A stretch of DNA of 7,564 nt from Alphaproteobacteria bacterium (GCA_021639925.1 JAJXEL010000001.1:29936-37499), one strand, 5' to 3'. Positions 1-6,390 are shown, counted from the stretch's first letter. Notes: a model not told the origin generated them from the letters alone. A program made the numbers and translations.

Positions 1-1171
1 ATTTTATTTCACGTGTTTTATAAGCGCTGAAATCCCTGTTTTCGGGCAGGCGCCGTTTTTCGCGCAGCATGTCCAAAACATGGGAATATGTCGGCGAACT
101 GTCCAGCCATTCCGCTTCCAGATCCCACAGATTCATAAATGAAGTGTTGTAAAACTGCAGACGCATGTCCGCATCGAAAACCGCAATGGCGGTTTTTAAG
201 TGTTCCAAAACGCCGTTATGGGAAGCAATATGATTTTGCAGGCTGTTTTGCAGCTCTTGTTCCTGCGTAATATCGCGGACGAAACCGATCGTTTTGTTTT
301 TGGAATACAACTGGGCGGGCAGGGGGATTTCAGAGGCTTCAACCCAGCGGCGTTTGCCTTCCATGACGACGAATTCGCGGGCTTTTTTTTCTTTTCCCGC
401 TGCGCGTGCAGCGGCGGCCAGCACTTTTGCTTCGCGCGGGGATTTTTCGTACACCAGTTCGCTGCCAAGCAAAACGGCCTGTTCGGGAGAATCCGCGTGG
501 ACCGCTTTGGCATAAGCGGGGTTGCATGCGGCGATCTGCAATTCTTCGCTGCGCAGCCAGACGGGGAACGGCAGGCTGTCAAAGGCCTGTTTAAATAAAG
601 TGTTTTCTTTTTCCAGTTCCCTCGCTTTTTCGCCCAGGGACGCCAGTTTTTTTGTCGTATCTGTCGTTTCCTGAACCCACAGCGTATCGATGATATTTTT
701 ATATTTGGCCGAACGTGTTCTGAATCCGGAAACCAGAAAGCTTTTTGTCCGGGTCGTGTTTTGCAGTTCCAGCATAAAAGGCCGTTCGCCGGAACGCATT
801 TCGTTTAATGCCGTTGCCAGCGCTTCGGCGCTGTCGGGGGTAAAGTGTTCCAAAAGAGCGTCGAAAGAAGATTCCGTTCCCTGGGACAGATCCATCATGA
901 CGGCCAGACGGCGCGAACAATGCGTTTCCCGGATAAACCCGATCGGGTCGTACAGCCACAAATAACAGCCGTCCGGAAAGCTTTCCAGCGTTTCTTCGGC
1001 CGTATTAAGTTTTTCTTCAGTCAAAAGCAGGCGTTTATGCTGTTTTAACAGTAAAAAAACGGCCGCGGCGCAAAACAAAACAACAATAAAGCAGATAAAC
1101 AGCAGTGTTTTCGGGTAAAAAAACACCGAAATCATCATTTTTGTCAGGATTGAATCAAAAGCTGTCATCAT
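1..1171 (-). CDS. Membrane-anchored multi-PAS sensor protein, probably a histidine kinase (N-terminal part)
   Basis: An uninterrupted minus-strand frame runs from an ATG at 1171 to the left edge: 390 codons with no stop, so the C-terminus is missing. Residues 1-21 are a short amphipathic lead, 22-42 form one strong membrane segment (LLFICFIVVLFCAAAVFLLL), and the rest is cytoplasmic. About 60-160 look like a degenerate PAS fold. About 170-195 are a charged helical linker (KKLASLGEKARELEKEN). Residues 192-302 are a PAS domain beginning FKQAFDSLPFPVWL and ending in the usual GFVRDIT strand. From about 322 a third, PAS_7-like domain starts (LKTAIAVFDADMRLQFYN, then NLWDLEAEWLDS and LDMLREKRRLPE). 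That last block resembles alphaproteobacterial PAS sensor kinases, in which HisKA and ATPase domains follow. The kinase part lies outside the window, so the kinase call is inference. ATG 1168 is an equally good start, since the two are adjacent. The ribosome site is weak (AAGAAA). The gene diverges from the XRE regulator. Confidence 0.8.
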   Translation of the reverse strand, partial: MMTAFDSILTKMMISVFFYPKTLLFICFIVVLFCAAAVFLLLKQHKRLLLTEEKLNTAEETLESFPDGCYLWLYDPIGFIRETHCSRRLAVMMDLSQGTESSFDALLEHFTPDSAEALATALNEMRSGERPFMLELQNTTRTKSFLVSGFRTRSAKYKNIIDTLWVQETTDTTKKLASLGEKARELEKENTLFKQAFDSLPFPVWLRSEELQIAACNPAYAKAVHADSPEQAVLLGSELVYEKSPREAKVLAAAARAAGKEKKAREFVVMEGKRRWVEASEIPLPAQLYSKNKTIGFVRDITQEQELQNSLQNHIASHNGVLEHLKTAIAVFDADMRLQFYNTSFMNLWDLEAEWLDSSPTYSHVLDMLREKRRLPENRDFSAYKTREIK

Positions 1172-1177
1172 TTTCTT

Positions 1178-1206
1178 AAAATAGCGCGGCTTGCAGGAAA
1201 CAGCAA
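1178..1206 (-). promoter_or_regulatory. Possible promoter of the PAS sensor gene, near-leaderless
   Basis: Read on the minus strand, TTGCTG (1206-1201) is followed after exactly 17 bases by TATTTT (1183-1178). Initiation about seven bases further on would fall at or beside the ATG at 1171, giving a leaderless or nearly leaderless mRNA. This fits the absence of a good Shine-Dalgarno site there. The match is by eye only, and the surrounding AT-rich DNA makes chance matches easy. Confidence 0.25.
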
Positions 1207-1262
1207 AATAAAAATTTAAGTTGTATCCGAAAGATGTTTTCGAAATGATATCTTTTTTTTAA

Positions 1263-1291
1263 TTGATTTTCTGGTGTAAAACGGAGATTAT
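1263..1291 (+). promoter_or_regulatory. Possible sigma-70-type promoter of the XRE regulator
   Basis: TTGATT (1263-1268) and GATTAT (1286-1291) are separated by 17 bases, about 42 bases before the regulator's ATG. The gap 1172-1332 is clearly more AT-rich than the genes on either side and must hold divergent promoters. No convincing operator repeat was seen here. Confidence 0.35.
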
Positions 1292-1332
1292 CTGGAAAAG
1301 TATCAGTACTATTTTTTTATAAGGAAACAGTT

Positions 1333-1809
1333 ATGGTGAAAATTAGAAGGTCTTCACGCGGCAGAACTGCGGACGGTTCTCCCAATCCGATTGACGTTTA
1401 TGTCGGCGCCAGAGTGAAAATGCGCCGGACTTTGCTGGGAATGAGCCAGGAAAAACTGGGCGAAGCCATCGGTTTGACTTTTCAGCAGGTGCAAAAATAC
1501 GAACGCGGCCTGAACCGTATCAGCGCCAGCCGGTTGTTTGATATCAGCAAAGTCCTGGAAGTTCCCATCGGCTTTTTTTTCGAAGAAATGGACGACCAGG
1601 TCGCGGAATTATCGCCGCGTATGCTGGCCGGCGCTTCCGAACTGGCCGAAGAACCCGTTTTGTTTAACTATGATCCGATGACAAAACGCGAAACGCTGGA
1701 ACTGGTTCGCTGCTATTATACAATTCCTGACCGCCGTCTGGCCAAAAAGCTGCTGGACCTGGTCAAGGCAATGGCTTCTTCAACCGAAGACGAAGACGAT
1801 AAAAAATAA
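1333..1809 (+). CDS. XRE-family helix-turn-helix transcriptional regulator (PhrR-like)
   Basis: This 158-residue DNA-binding protein has an HTH_3 domain at about 24-82. The helix-turn-helix (MSQEKLGEAIGLTFQQVQKY) begins at residue 37 and is followed by the ERG and NRISASRLFDISKVLEVP stretches typical of the family. The short basic N-terminus (RRSSRGRTADGSPNPIDVYV) and acidic C-terminus (STEDEDDKK) match a compact alphaproteobacterial regulator often found beside metK, and near lnt in rhizobia, where the homologue PhrR was described as low-pH inducible. That link is from memory of the family; the target genes here are unknown. The start is supported by AAGGA at 1321-1325, seven bases ahead of the ATG. 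No ligand-binding domain is present, so it probably binds DNA as a simple dimer. It has its own terminator and is separate from the metK unit. It could regulate itself, the divergent sensor, or metK. Confidence 0.88.
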   Translation: MVKIRRSSRGRTADGSPNPIDVYVGARVKMRRTLLGMSQEKLGEAIGLTFQQVQKYERGLNRISASRLFDISKVLEVPIGFFFEEMDDQVAELSPRMLAGASELAEEPVLFNYDPMTKRETLELVRCYYTIPDRRLAKKLLDLVKAMASSTEDEDDKK

Positions 1810-1842
1810 GATTCGATTTTTTATCTGTCTGGCAAAATCCTG

Positions 1843-1876
1843 GATGCGGTTCTTTTGATCGGGCCGCATCTTTTTT
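1843..1876 (+). terminator. Rho-independent terminator after the XRE gene
   Basis: GATGCGG (1843-1849) and CCGCATC (1864-1870) form a perfect 7-bp stem around a 14-base loop, followed at once by six T residues (1871-1876). It lies 33 bases after the regulator's stop and over 100 bases before metK. It should end the regulator transcript and leave metK on its own promoter. Confidence 0.8.
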
Positions 1877-1930
1877 GTCCGGGATAAAAACGCTTTAAGC
1901 CTGCAAAATTCTGTTTTCAAAAACCTTCTT

Positions 1931-1979
1931 CTCCTTTATACCTGAACGGGTCATTTTTATTATTTCAGGACATGAGGAG
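1931..1979 (+). promoter_or_regulatory. metK leader: nested inverted repeats that could hide the ribosome binding site
   Basis: An outer pair CTCCT (1931-1935) / AGGAG (1975-1979) encloses an inner pair CCTGAA (1941-1946) / TTCAGG (1964-1969). AGGAG is the metK Shine-Dalgarno sequence, eight bases before the ATG. In addition, TCAT (1951-1954) in the inner loop can pair with ATGA (1972-1975) just before the ribosome site, which would make an H-type pseudoknot. Either fold would affect ribosome access. The region could be a cis-acting RNA control element, or the inner repeat could be a protein operator. I could not match it to the consensus of SAM-II or SAM/SAH riboswitches as I remember them. 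No clear promoter upstream was found; a TTTATA at 1935-1940 would place the mRNA start inside the structure. Confidence 0.35.
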
Positions 1980-1987
1980 TACATTTT

Positions 1988-3157
1988 ATGAGAAAAAGCT
2001 ATCTGTTTACCAGCGAATCCGTTTCCGAAGGACACCCGGACAAAGTCTGCGACAGCATTTCCGATACGCTGCTGGATTTGTTTTTAACCCATGACCCGCA
2101 GGCGCGTTCCGCGGTTGAAACGATGGCGTCGACAGACCGCGTGATTATCTGCGGCGAAGCCCGGCTGCCCGAAACGGTCACGCGCCAGATGATGGAAGAC
2201 GCCGTGCGCAAATGCATCAAAGATATCGGTTATGAACAAAAAGGATTCGATTGGCAGACCGTTGACGTTCAGAATTTTATTCACAAACAGTCCGGCGATA
2301 TCGCCCGCGGCGTCGATGAAAGCGAAAACAAAGAAGAAGGCGCCGGCGACCAGGGCATTATTTTCGGTTATGCGACCAATGAAATGAACGGGGCGGAATA
2401 TTCTCCGGCAACATTGTTCTTATCTCATAACATTTTAAAAGAACTTGCCCGCCTGCGTCATTCGGGCGAAATCAAATGGCTGCGTCCCGACGCCAAAAGC
2501 CAGGTGACTCTGCGTTATGAAAACGGCAGGCCTGTCGGCGTGGATACGGTCGTCGTATCGACGCAGCATACGGAAGACGTTTCTTATGACGAAATCCGCG
2601 AAACGATTCGCGGGGTTGTCAACTCTTTGCTGCCGGACGGCTGGACGGTCGACGATAAAAAATTTTATGTTAATCCGACGGGACGGTTTGTCATCGGCGG
2701 GCCGGACGGCGACACGGGGCTGACCGGGCGCAAGATTATTGTCGATACTTATGGCGGCGCGGTGGCGCACGGCGGCGGCGCTTTTTCGGGAAAAGACCCG
2801 ACAAAAGTCGACCGTTCCGCGGCATATGCGACGCGTTATCTGGCTAAAAACATTGTCGCCGCCGGTCTGGCCGACAAAGCGATGATCCAGCTGGCTTACG
2901 CGATCGGCGTGGCGCAGCCTTTGGCCGTTTATCTGGATACGTTCGGCACATGCAAAGTTGACGAAGACAAACTGGAAAAAATGCTGCCCGAAATCATGGA
3001 TCTGACGCCGCGCGGCATTCGGACTCATTTAAAATTGAACCGCCCGATTTATCTGCCGACGTCGCGTTACGGCCATTTCGGCAGAACGCCGGGGGCGGAA
3101 GGCGCTTTTCCGTGGGAAAAAACGGATCTGGCGGAACAGTTGAAACGCGCTTTTTAA
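1988..3157 (+). CDS. metK: S-adenosylmethionine synthetase (methionine adenosyltransferase)
   Basis: This cytoplasmic enzyme makes S-adenosylmethionine from ATP and methionine, releasing phosphate and pyrophosphate. The 389 residues are full length for the family (E. coli has 384). The N-terminal GHPDKVCDSISD (15-26) carries the ATP/metal residues H16 and D18. GAGDQG (118-123) is the first family signature and lies on the active-site loop. GGPDGDTGLTGRKIIVDTYG (237-256) and the glycine-rich phosphate-binding signature HGGGAFSGKDPTKVDRSAAY (261-280) follow. No key residue looks altered. The start is fixed by AGGAG at 1975-1979, eight bases ahead of the ATG. It follows the regulator's terminator, so it probably begins its own unit and is co-transcribed with trmB 13 bases downstream, which uses its product. 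The leader may allow translational control. Confidence 0.98.
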   Translation: MRKSYLFTSESVSEGHPDKVCDSISDTLLDLFLTHDPQARSAVETMASTDRVIICGEARLPETVTRQMMEDAVRKCIKDIGYEQKGFDWQTVDVQNFIHKQSGDIARGVDESENKEEGAGDQGIIFGYATNEMNGAEYSPATLFLSHNILKELARLRHSGEIKWLRPDAKSQVTLRYENGRPVGVDTVVVSTQHTEDVSYDEIRETIRGVVNSLLPDGWTVDDKKFYVNPTGRFVIGGPDGDTGLTGRKIIVDTYGGAVAHGGGAFSGKDPTKVDRSAAYATRYLAKNIVAAGLADKAMIQLAYAIGVAQPLAVYLDTFGTCKVDEDKLEKMLPEIMDLTPRGIRTHLKLNRPIYLPTSRYGHFGRTPGAEGAFPWEKTDLAEQLKRAF

Positions 3158-3170
3158 ACGGGAAACGGGA

Positions 3171-3911
3171 ATGGAAAACAAAACGATCAGGGATTATCAG
3201 TTCTACGGCCGCCGGAAAGGCAAAAAGCTGAAACCTTCGCGCGAAGTGCTTTTGGATTCTTTTTTGCCGAAAGTCCGTCTGCCGGATATGGCGGGGCGCA
3301 AGGACGTCGACCCCGTTTCCTGTTTTTCCGTTCCCGTTCATTCCGTCTGGCTGGAGGTCGGATTCGGCGGCGGGGAACATCTGGCGCAACAAGCATTGAA
3401 TCGTCAGGATACGGGTTTTATCGGCGCCGAAGTGTTTTTAAACGGCATTACCAGCCTGTTGACGCATTTGACGGGCATGGAACGGCGCGGCGATGTTGAC
3501 GAAAATGTTTCTCTGGCCGGCGGACGGACGGATAATGTGCGCGTATACGATAATGACGTGCGCGATATTCTGCCTTGTTTTAAAGACGGGGCGTTTGAAC
3601 GGATTTACGTTTTGTTTCCCGACCCGTGGCCGAAAAGAAGACATGCGGACCGGCGTTTTATCGGGCCGAAAAACCTGCCCGTCCTGGCGCGTTTGTTAAA
3701 AACCGGCGGCGAACTGCGCGTTGCCAGCGACGATATGAACTATATCCGCTGGTCGCTGGAACACCTGATGAAATCGCCGGATTTCGAATGGACGGCCGAA
3801 ACGGCGGACGACTGGCGCAAACCGCCCGCGGACTGGGTGAATACGCGGTATGAACAAAAAGCTCTGGCGCAGGGCAGAAAGCCCGTGTACCTGATTTTTA
3901 AACGGAAGTGA
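3171..3911 (+). CDS. trmB: tRNA (guanine-N7-)-methyltransferase
   Basis: TrmB transfers a methyl group from SAM to N7 of G46 in the tRNA variable loop. The 246-residue protein opens with the typical basic lead (RDYQFYGRRKGKKLKPSR, 7-24). The SAM-binding motif I is LEVGFGGGEH (61-70), followed by GAEVFLNGI (85-93). The family signature FPDPWPKRRH sits at 149-158, followed by the RRFIGPKNL segment, and ELRVASDD (181-188) is a later Rossmann strand. The stretch about 103-121, between the second helix and NVRVYDNDVRDIL, looks somewhat longer than in E. coli TrmB and may be a loop insertion. GGGAA at 3160-3164 is an acceptable ribosome site. It sits 13 bases after metK and 3 bases before the STAS gene, so the three are probably one transcript. 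The metK-trmB pair is common in alphaproteobacteria. Confidence 0.96.
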   Translation: MENKTIRDYQFYGRRKGKKLKPSREVLLDSFLPKVRLPDMAGRKDVDPVSCFSVPVHSVWLEVGFGGGEHLAQQALNRQDTGFIGAEVFLNGITSLLTHLTGMERRGDVDENVSLAGGRTDNVRVYDNDVRDILPCFKDGAFERIYVLFPDPWPKRRHADRRFIGPKNLPVLARLLKTGGELRVASDDMNYIRWSLEHLMKSPDFEWTAETADDWRKPPADWVNTRYEQKALAQGRKPVYLIFKRK

Positions 3912-3914
3912 AAA

Positions 3915-4217
3915 ATGCAGATTTCAGTTAAAGTTTCGCCGGCGGAACGGGAATTTTTTATCAAAGGCGAATTTAGCGTCCGCGACGAAGAACGTTTTTT
4001 TGACGTTTTCATGCAGATCCGGTCAATGACCGAACGCTGTCTGGTATTTAATTTGTCGAAGTGTTCTTTTATCGATTCGGCGGCGATGGGAATGTTGGTT
4101 GTCGCGTGTGAAGAAGCAGCGAAAAGAAACGCCGTCCGCGTTATCCGTTCGGCGCCGGCGGCGATCAGGGATATATTGCTGTCCGCCGGATTCGAAAAAT
4201 TTTATTATTTTCAGTAA
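3915..4217 (+). CDS. Single-domain STAS protein (anti-sigma-factor-antagonist-like)
   Basis: The 100-residue protein is almost entirely one STAS domain, the fold of SpoIIAA/RsbV-type anti-anti-sigma factors and related partner-switching adaptors. The core is CLVFNLSKCSFIDSAAMGML (42-61), followed by the helix VVACEEAAKRNA and the VRVIRSAP strand. In SpoIIAA the motif is DSSG and the second serine is phosphorylated. Here it reads D54-S55-A56-A57, so that position is alanine and only the first serine remains, although DSA variants do occur in proteobacterial STAS proteins. It starts three bases after the trmB stop with GGAAG (3904-3908) as ribosome site, so it is co-transcribed and probably translationally coupled. 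No anti-sigma kinase or PP2C phosphatase gene is visible nearby, so partner and output are unknown. An alternative role is a sigma-independent regulatory adaptor. Confidence 0.85.
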   Translation: MQISVKVSPAEREFFIKGEFSVRDEERFFDVFMQIRSMTERCLVFNLSKCSFIDSAAMGMLVVACEEAAKRNAVRVIRSAPAAIRDILLSAGFEKFYYFQ

Positions 4218-4232
4218 CGGGTGAAAAAAAGC

Positions 4233-4261
4233 TTGCCTGAACGGACGCGGTCTGTTATGTA
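4233..4261 (+). promoter_or_regulatory. Possible promoter of the rimP-nusA-infB operon
   Basis: TTGCCT (4233-4238) and TATGTA (4256-4261) are spaced by 17 bases. The -35 is good and the -10 mediocre. Initiation near 4268 would give a leader of about 75 bases containing the terminator at 4293-4319. The -10 overlaps the left arm of the palindrome at 4257-4273. This is the only sizeable gap before rimP, so some promoter is expected here. Confidence 0.4.
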
Positions 4262-4273
4262 TGAAACATACAT
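4257..4273. promoter_or_regulatory. Perfect 17-bp palindrome, probable operator
   Basis: ATGTATG (4257-4263), three central A residues, then CATACAT (4267-4273): seven exact base pairs on either side of a 3-base centre. It overlaps the putative -10 and the predicted transcription start of the rimP operon, the classic place for a repressor site. It is too AT-rich, and has no following T run, to be a terminator. It could instead form a small hairpin at the 5' end of the mRNA. The binding protein is unknown; the XRE regulator upstream is only one candidate. Confidence 0.5.
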
Positions 4274-4292
4274 TCTTATAGTTTCTATGAGG

Positions 4293-4319
4293 GTGGGCCT
4301 AAAAAGCCCGCTTTTTTTT
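4293..4319 (+). terminator. Rho-independent terminator or attenuator in the rimP leader
   Basis: GTGGGC (4293-4298) pairs with GCCCGC (4306-4311), one pair being G-U, around a 7-base loop, followed by eight T residues (4312-4319). It ends only 22 bases before the rimP ATG. It would terminate the metK-trmB-STAS transcript, and also early transcripts from the putative promoter at 4233-4261, acting as an attenuator for rimP-nusA-infB. Confidence 0.75.
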
Positions 4320-4341
4320 ATGGTAAGAACCGGGGGAAGAA

Positions 4342-4839
4342 ATGACTCTGAACGATACTTTGGCTGAATTGATTGTTCCCGTCTGCGAAGACATGGGCTA
4401 TGATCTGGTTCGTTTGCAGCTGCAGGGCGGCAGTTCGCGCAAGGTTTTGCAGGTAATGGCGGAACGAAAGGACCGCCGGGCGATGACCGTTGACGACTGC
4501 GCCGATTTAAGCCGCGCCATTTCCCCGGTATTAGATGAACATGACCCGATCGAAGACAACTATACGCTGGAAGTCAGTTCTCCCGGAATTGACAGGCCGC
4601 TGGTAAAGTTGGACGATTTCGACCGGTTCAAAGGATTTGAAGCAAAAATCGAATGTCAGACTCTGATTGACGGCAGGAAACGCTTTTCCGGCCGTTTACA
4701 GGGGATTGACGGTTCGGACGTCGTTATAACGTTCGACGGCGCCGGTATCCGGATTCCGTTTGATCAGATCGCAAAGGCAAAACTGGTTTTGACGGACGAG
4801 CTGCTGGCGGCGTTTGCTTCGCAGTCAGACGAGGAATAA
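4342..4839 (+). CDS. rimP: Ribosome maturation factor RimP
   Basis: RimP binds the 30S subunit during its late assembly. At 165 residues it is close to the usual length (about 150-200). The N-terminal alpha/beta domain covers about 5-84 (LAELIVPVCEDMGYDLVRLQ at 7-26, with the acidic DDCADLSRAISPVLDE segment). The family hallmark LEVSSPGIDRPL lies at 76-87, at the junction with the C-terminal SH3-like domain (about 88-155), which includes GRKRFSGRLQGID and the closing strand IPFDQIAKAKLVL. The tail is acidic (SQSDEE). A purine-rich GGGGGAAG (4332-4339 region) just before the ATG is the ribosome site, somewhat close to the start. It is the first gene of the nusA-infB operon, with nusA 15 bases downstream, and is probably controlled by the leader terminator and the upstream palindrome. 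Confidence 0.96.
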   Translation: MTLNDTLAELIVPVCEDMGYDLVRLQLQGGSSRKVLQVMAERKDRRAMTVDDCADLSRAISPVLDEHDPIEDNYTLEVSSPGIDRPLVKLDDFDRFKGFEAKIECQTLIDGRKRFSGRLQGIDGSDVVITFDGAGIRIPFDQIAKAKLVLTDELLAAFASQSDEE

Positions 4840-4854
4840 AAAGGAAATACACTA

Positions 4855-6390
4855 ATGGAAAATACGGCAGCTTTACCGCGTCCCGAACTGTTGCAGGTGG
4901 CAGACGCGGTCGCCCGCGACAAGGGGATTGACAGGGACGAAGTCCTGGGCGCTATGGAATTTGCGATTCAAAAGGCGGGACGTTCCAAATTCGGACAGGA
5001 ACACGATATCCGCGCGACGATCGACCGCAAAAACGGCGCGATTACGATGGCGCGTTATATCGAAGTCGTTCCCGACGACGCGGAAATCGAAAACGAAGCC
5101 GCGCAGATCACGGAAACAAAAGCGCGCAAAAAGGATCCTTCGCTGAAAGCCGGCGATTTTATTATTGATCCTCTGCCGCCGATTGATTTCGGACGCATTG
5201 CCGCGCAGACCGCGAAACAGGTCATTGTGCAGAAAGTCCGCGACGCCGAACGTATCCGCCAGTACAATGAATACAAAGACCGGATCGGCGAAATCGTCAA
5301 CGGGATTGTCAAACGCGTTGAAACCGGCAACATCATTGTCGATATGGGACGCGCCGAAGCCGTACTGCGCTGGGACGAACTGATTCCGCGCGAACAGTTT
5401 CATAACGGCGACAGAATCCGCGCGTATCTGATGGACGTCCGCCAGGAAGTCCGCGGCCCGCAGATTTTCCTGTCCCGCACGCACCCGCAATTTATGGCAA
5501 AGTTGTTTGCGCAGGAAGTGCCGGAAATCTATGACGGCGTGATTGAAGTCAAGGCCGTGGCCCGCGACCCGGGTTCGCGCGCGAAAATGGCCGTGACGGC
5601 GACGGATTCGTCGATTGACCCGGTCGGTGCGTGCGTCGGCATGCGCGGCGTGCGCGTTCAGGCGGTCGTAACCGAACTGCAGGGCGAAAAAGTGGATATT
5701 ATCCAATGGTCGCCCGATCCGGCGGTCTTTATCGTCAACGCTTTGGCGCCCGCCGAAGTGGTAAAAGTCGTTTTGGACGAAGAAGCCCACAGAATCGAAG
5801 TCGTTGTTCCCGATGACCAGCTGTCTTTGGCGATCGGGCGGCGCGGCCAGAACGTGCGTTTGGCTTCTCAGCTGACCGGCTGGTACATTGATATCCTGAC
5901 CGAAGCCGAAGAATCCGAACGCCGCCAGAGTGAAGTCAAAGTCCGTACGCAGATGTTTATGGACGCTTTGGACGTTGACGACGTTATTGCGCATCTGCTG
6001 GTGGCGGAAGGCTTTACGTCGGTCGGCGAAGTCGCGTTTGTTCCGCTGGCGGATATTACGTCGATCGAAGGATTTGACGAAGAAATTGCCGCCGAGCTGC
6101 AAAACCGCGCGAAGGCCTATGTTGAAAAACAAAATGCCGAATTTGCCGTGCGCAGCAAAGAGCTGGGCGTTGACGAAAGTCTGATCGGCCATGAAGGTCT
6201 GGATCAGGGCATGATCGTCAAGCTGGCGGAAAAGGGCGTGAAAACGCTGGAAGATTTCGCTGATCTGGCGAATGACGAGCTGTTGGAAATTTTAGGCGAA
6301 AACGCGATGACGGCGCACGACGCCGACGCTTTGATTATGAAAGCGCGCGAAAAGCTGGGCTGGTTTGCCGATGACGGCGAAGAAGCCTAA
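4855..6390 (+). CDS. nusA: Transcription termination/antitermination protein NusA
   Basis: NusA binds RNA polymerase and nascent RNA and modulates pausing, intrinsic termination and rRNA antitermination. The 511 residues give the full domain series. The polymerase-binding N-terminal domain covers about 10-130, with the IDFGRIAAQTAKQVIVQKVRDAER helix at 110-133. The S1 domain is at about 143-208 (GEIVNGIVKRVETGNIIVDM), ending in ISLSR-like IFLSRTHP. KH1 contains VGMRG (261-265). KH2 contains IGRRGQNVRLAS (327-338), each with its GxxG loop. Two C-terminal helix-hairpin-helix acidic repeats follow at about 380-422 and 447-503, as in longer proteobacterial NusA. The end is acidic (DDGEEA). The ribosome site is AAGGA at 4841-4845, nine bases before the ATG. 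In E. coli NusA feeds back on its own operon; the terminator in the rimP leader would allow something similar here. The reading frame overlaps the next gene by 20 bases. Confidence 0.98.
   Translation: MENTAALPRPELLQVADAVARDKGIDRDEVLGAMEFAIQKAGRSKFGQEHDIRATIDRKNGAITMARYIEVVPDDAEIENEAAQITETKARKKDPSLKAGDFIIDPLPPIDFGRIAAQTAKQVIVQKVRDAERIRQYNEYKDRIGEIVNGIVKRVETGNIIVDMGRAEAVLRWDELIPREQFHNGDRIRAYLMDVRQEVRGPQIFLSRTHPQFMAKLFAQEVPEIYDGVIEVKAVARDPGSRAKMAVTATDSSIDPVGACVGMRGVRVQAVVTELQGEKVDIIQWSPDPAVFIVNALAPAEVVKVVLDEEAHRIEVVVPDDQLSLAIGRRGQNVRLASQLTGWYIDILTEAEESERRQSEVKVRTQMFMDALDVDDVIAHLLVAEGFTSVGEVAFVPLADITSIEGFDEEIAAELQNRAKAYVEKQNAEFAVRSKELGVDESLIGHEGLDQGMIVKLAEKGVKTLEDFADLANDELLEILGENAMTAHDADALIMKAREKLGWFADDGEEA

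Noticed and set aside
196..598. Overlapping open frames on both strands of about 130 codons inside the sensor gene
   Set aside because: They are out of frame with the continuous 390-codon minus-strand frame, which has a membrane segment and clear PAS motifs. The alternatives have low-complexity, non-protein-like composition.
1935..1940. TTTATA as the -10 box of the metK promoter
   Set aside because: There is no good -35 at 16-18 bases upstream (the nearest, TTTTCA, is only 15 bases away). It is not listed as a promoter, but it remains an alternative to the leader-RNA idea.
2435..3028. A 197-codon minus-strand open frame opposite metK
   Set aside because: It is a shadow of metK codon bias with no recognisable motif or start signals. 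The metK frame explains the whole region.
4873..6192. A 439-codon open frame on the minus strand, antisense to nusA
   Set aside because: It lies wholly opposite a well-conserved gene. Its composition (rich in F, D, N, R, H) is what the complement of a biased coding sequence gives. It shows no recognisable domain and no ribosome site.
6365..6367. TTG as the start of the YlxR-L7Ae gene
   Set aside because: An ATG lies two codons later in the same frame. Neither has a good ribosome site, so the standard codon is preferred, though the TTG is not excluded.
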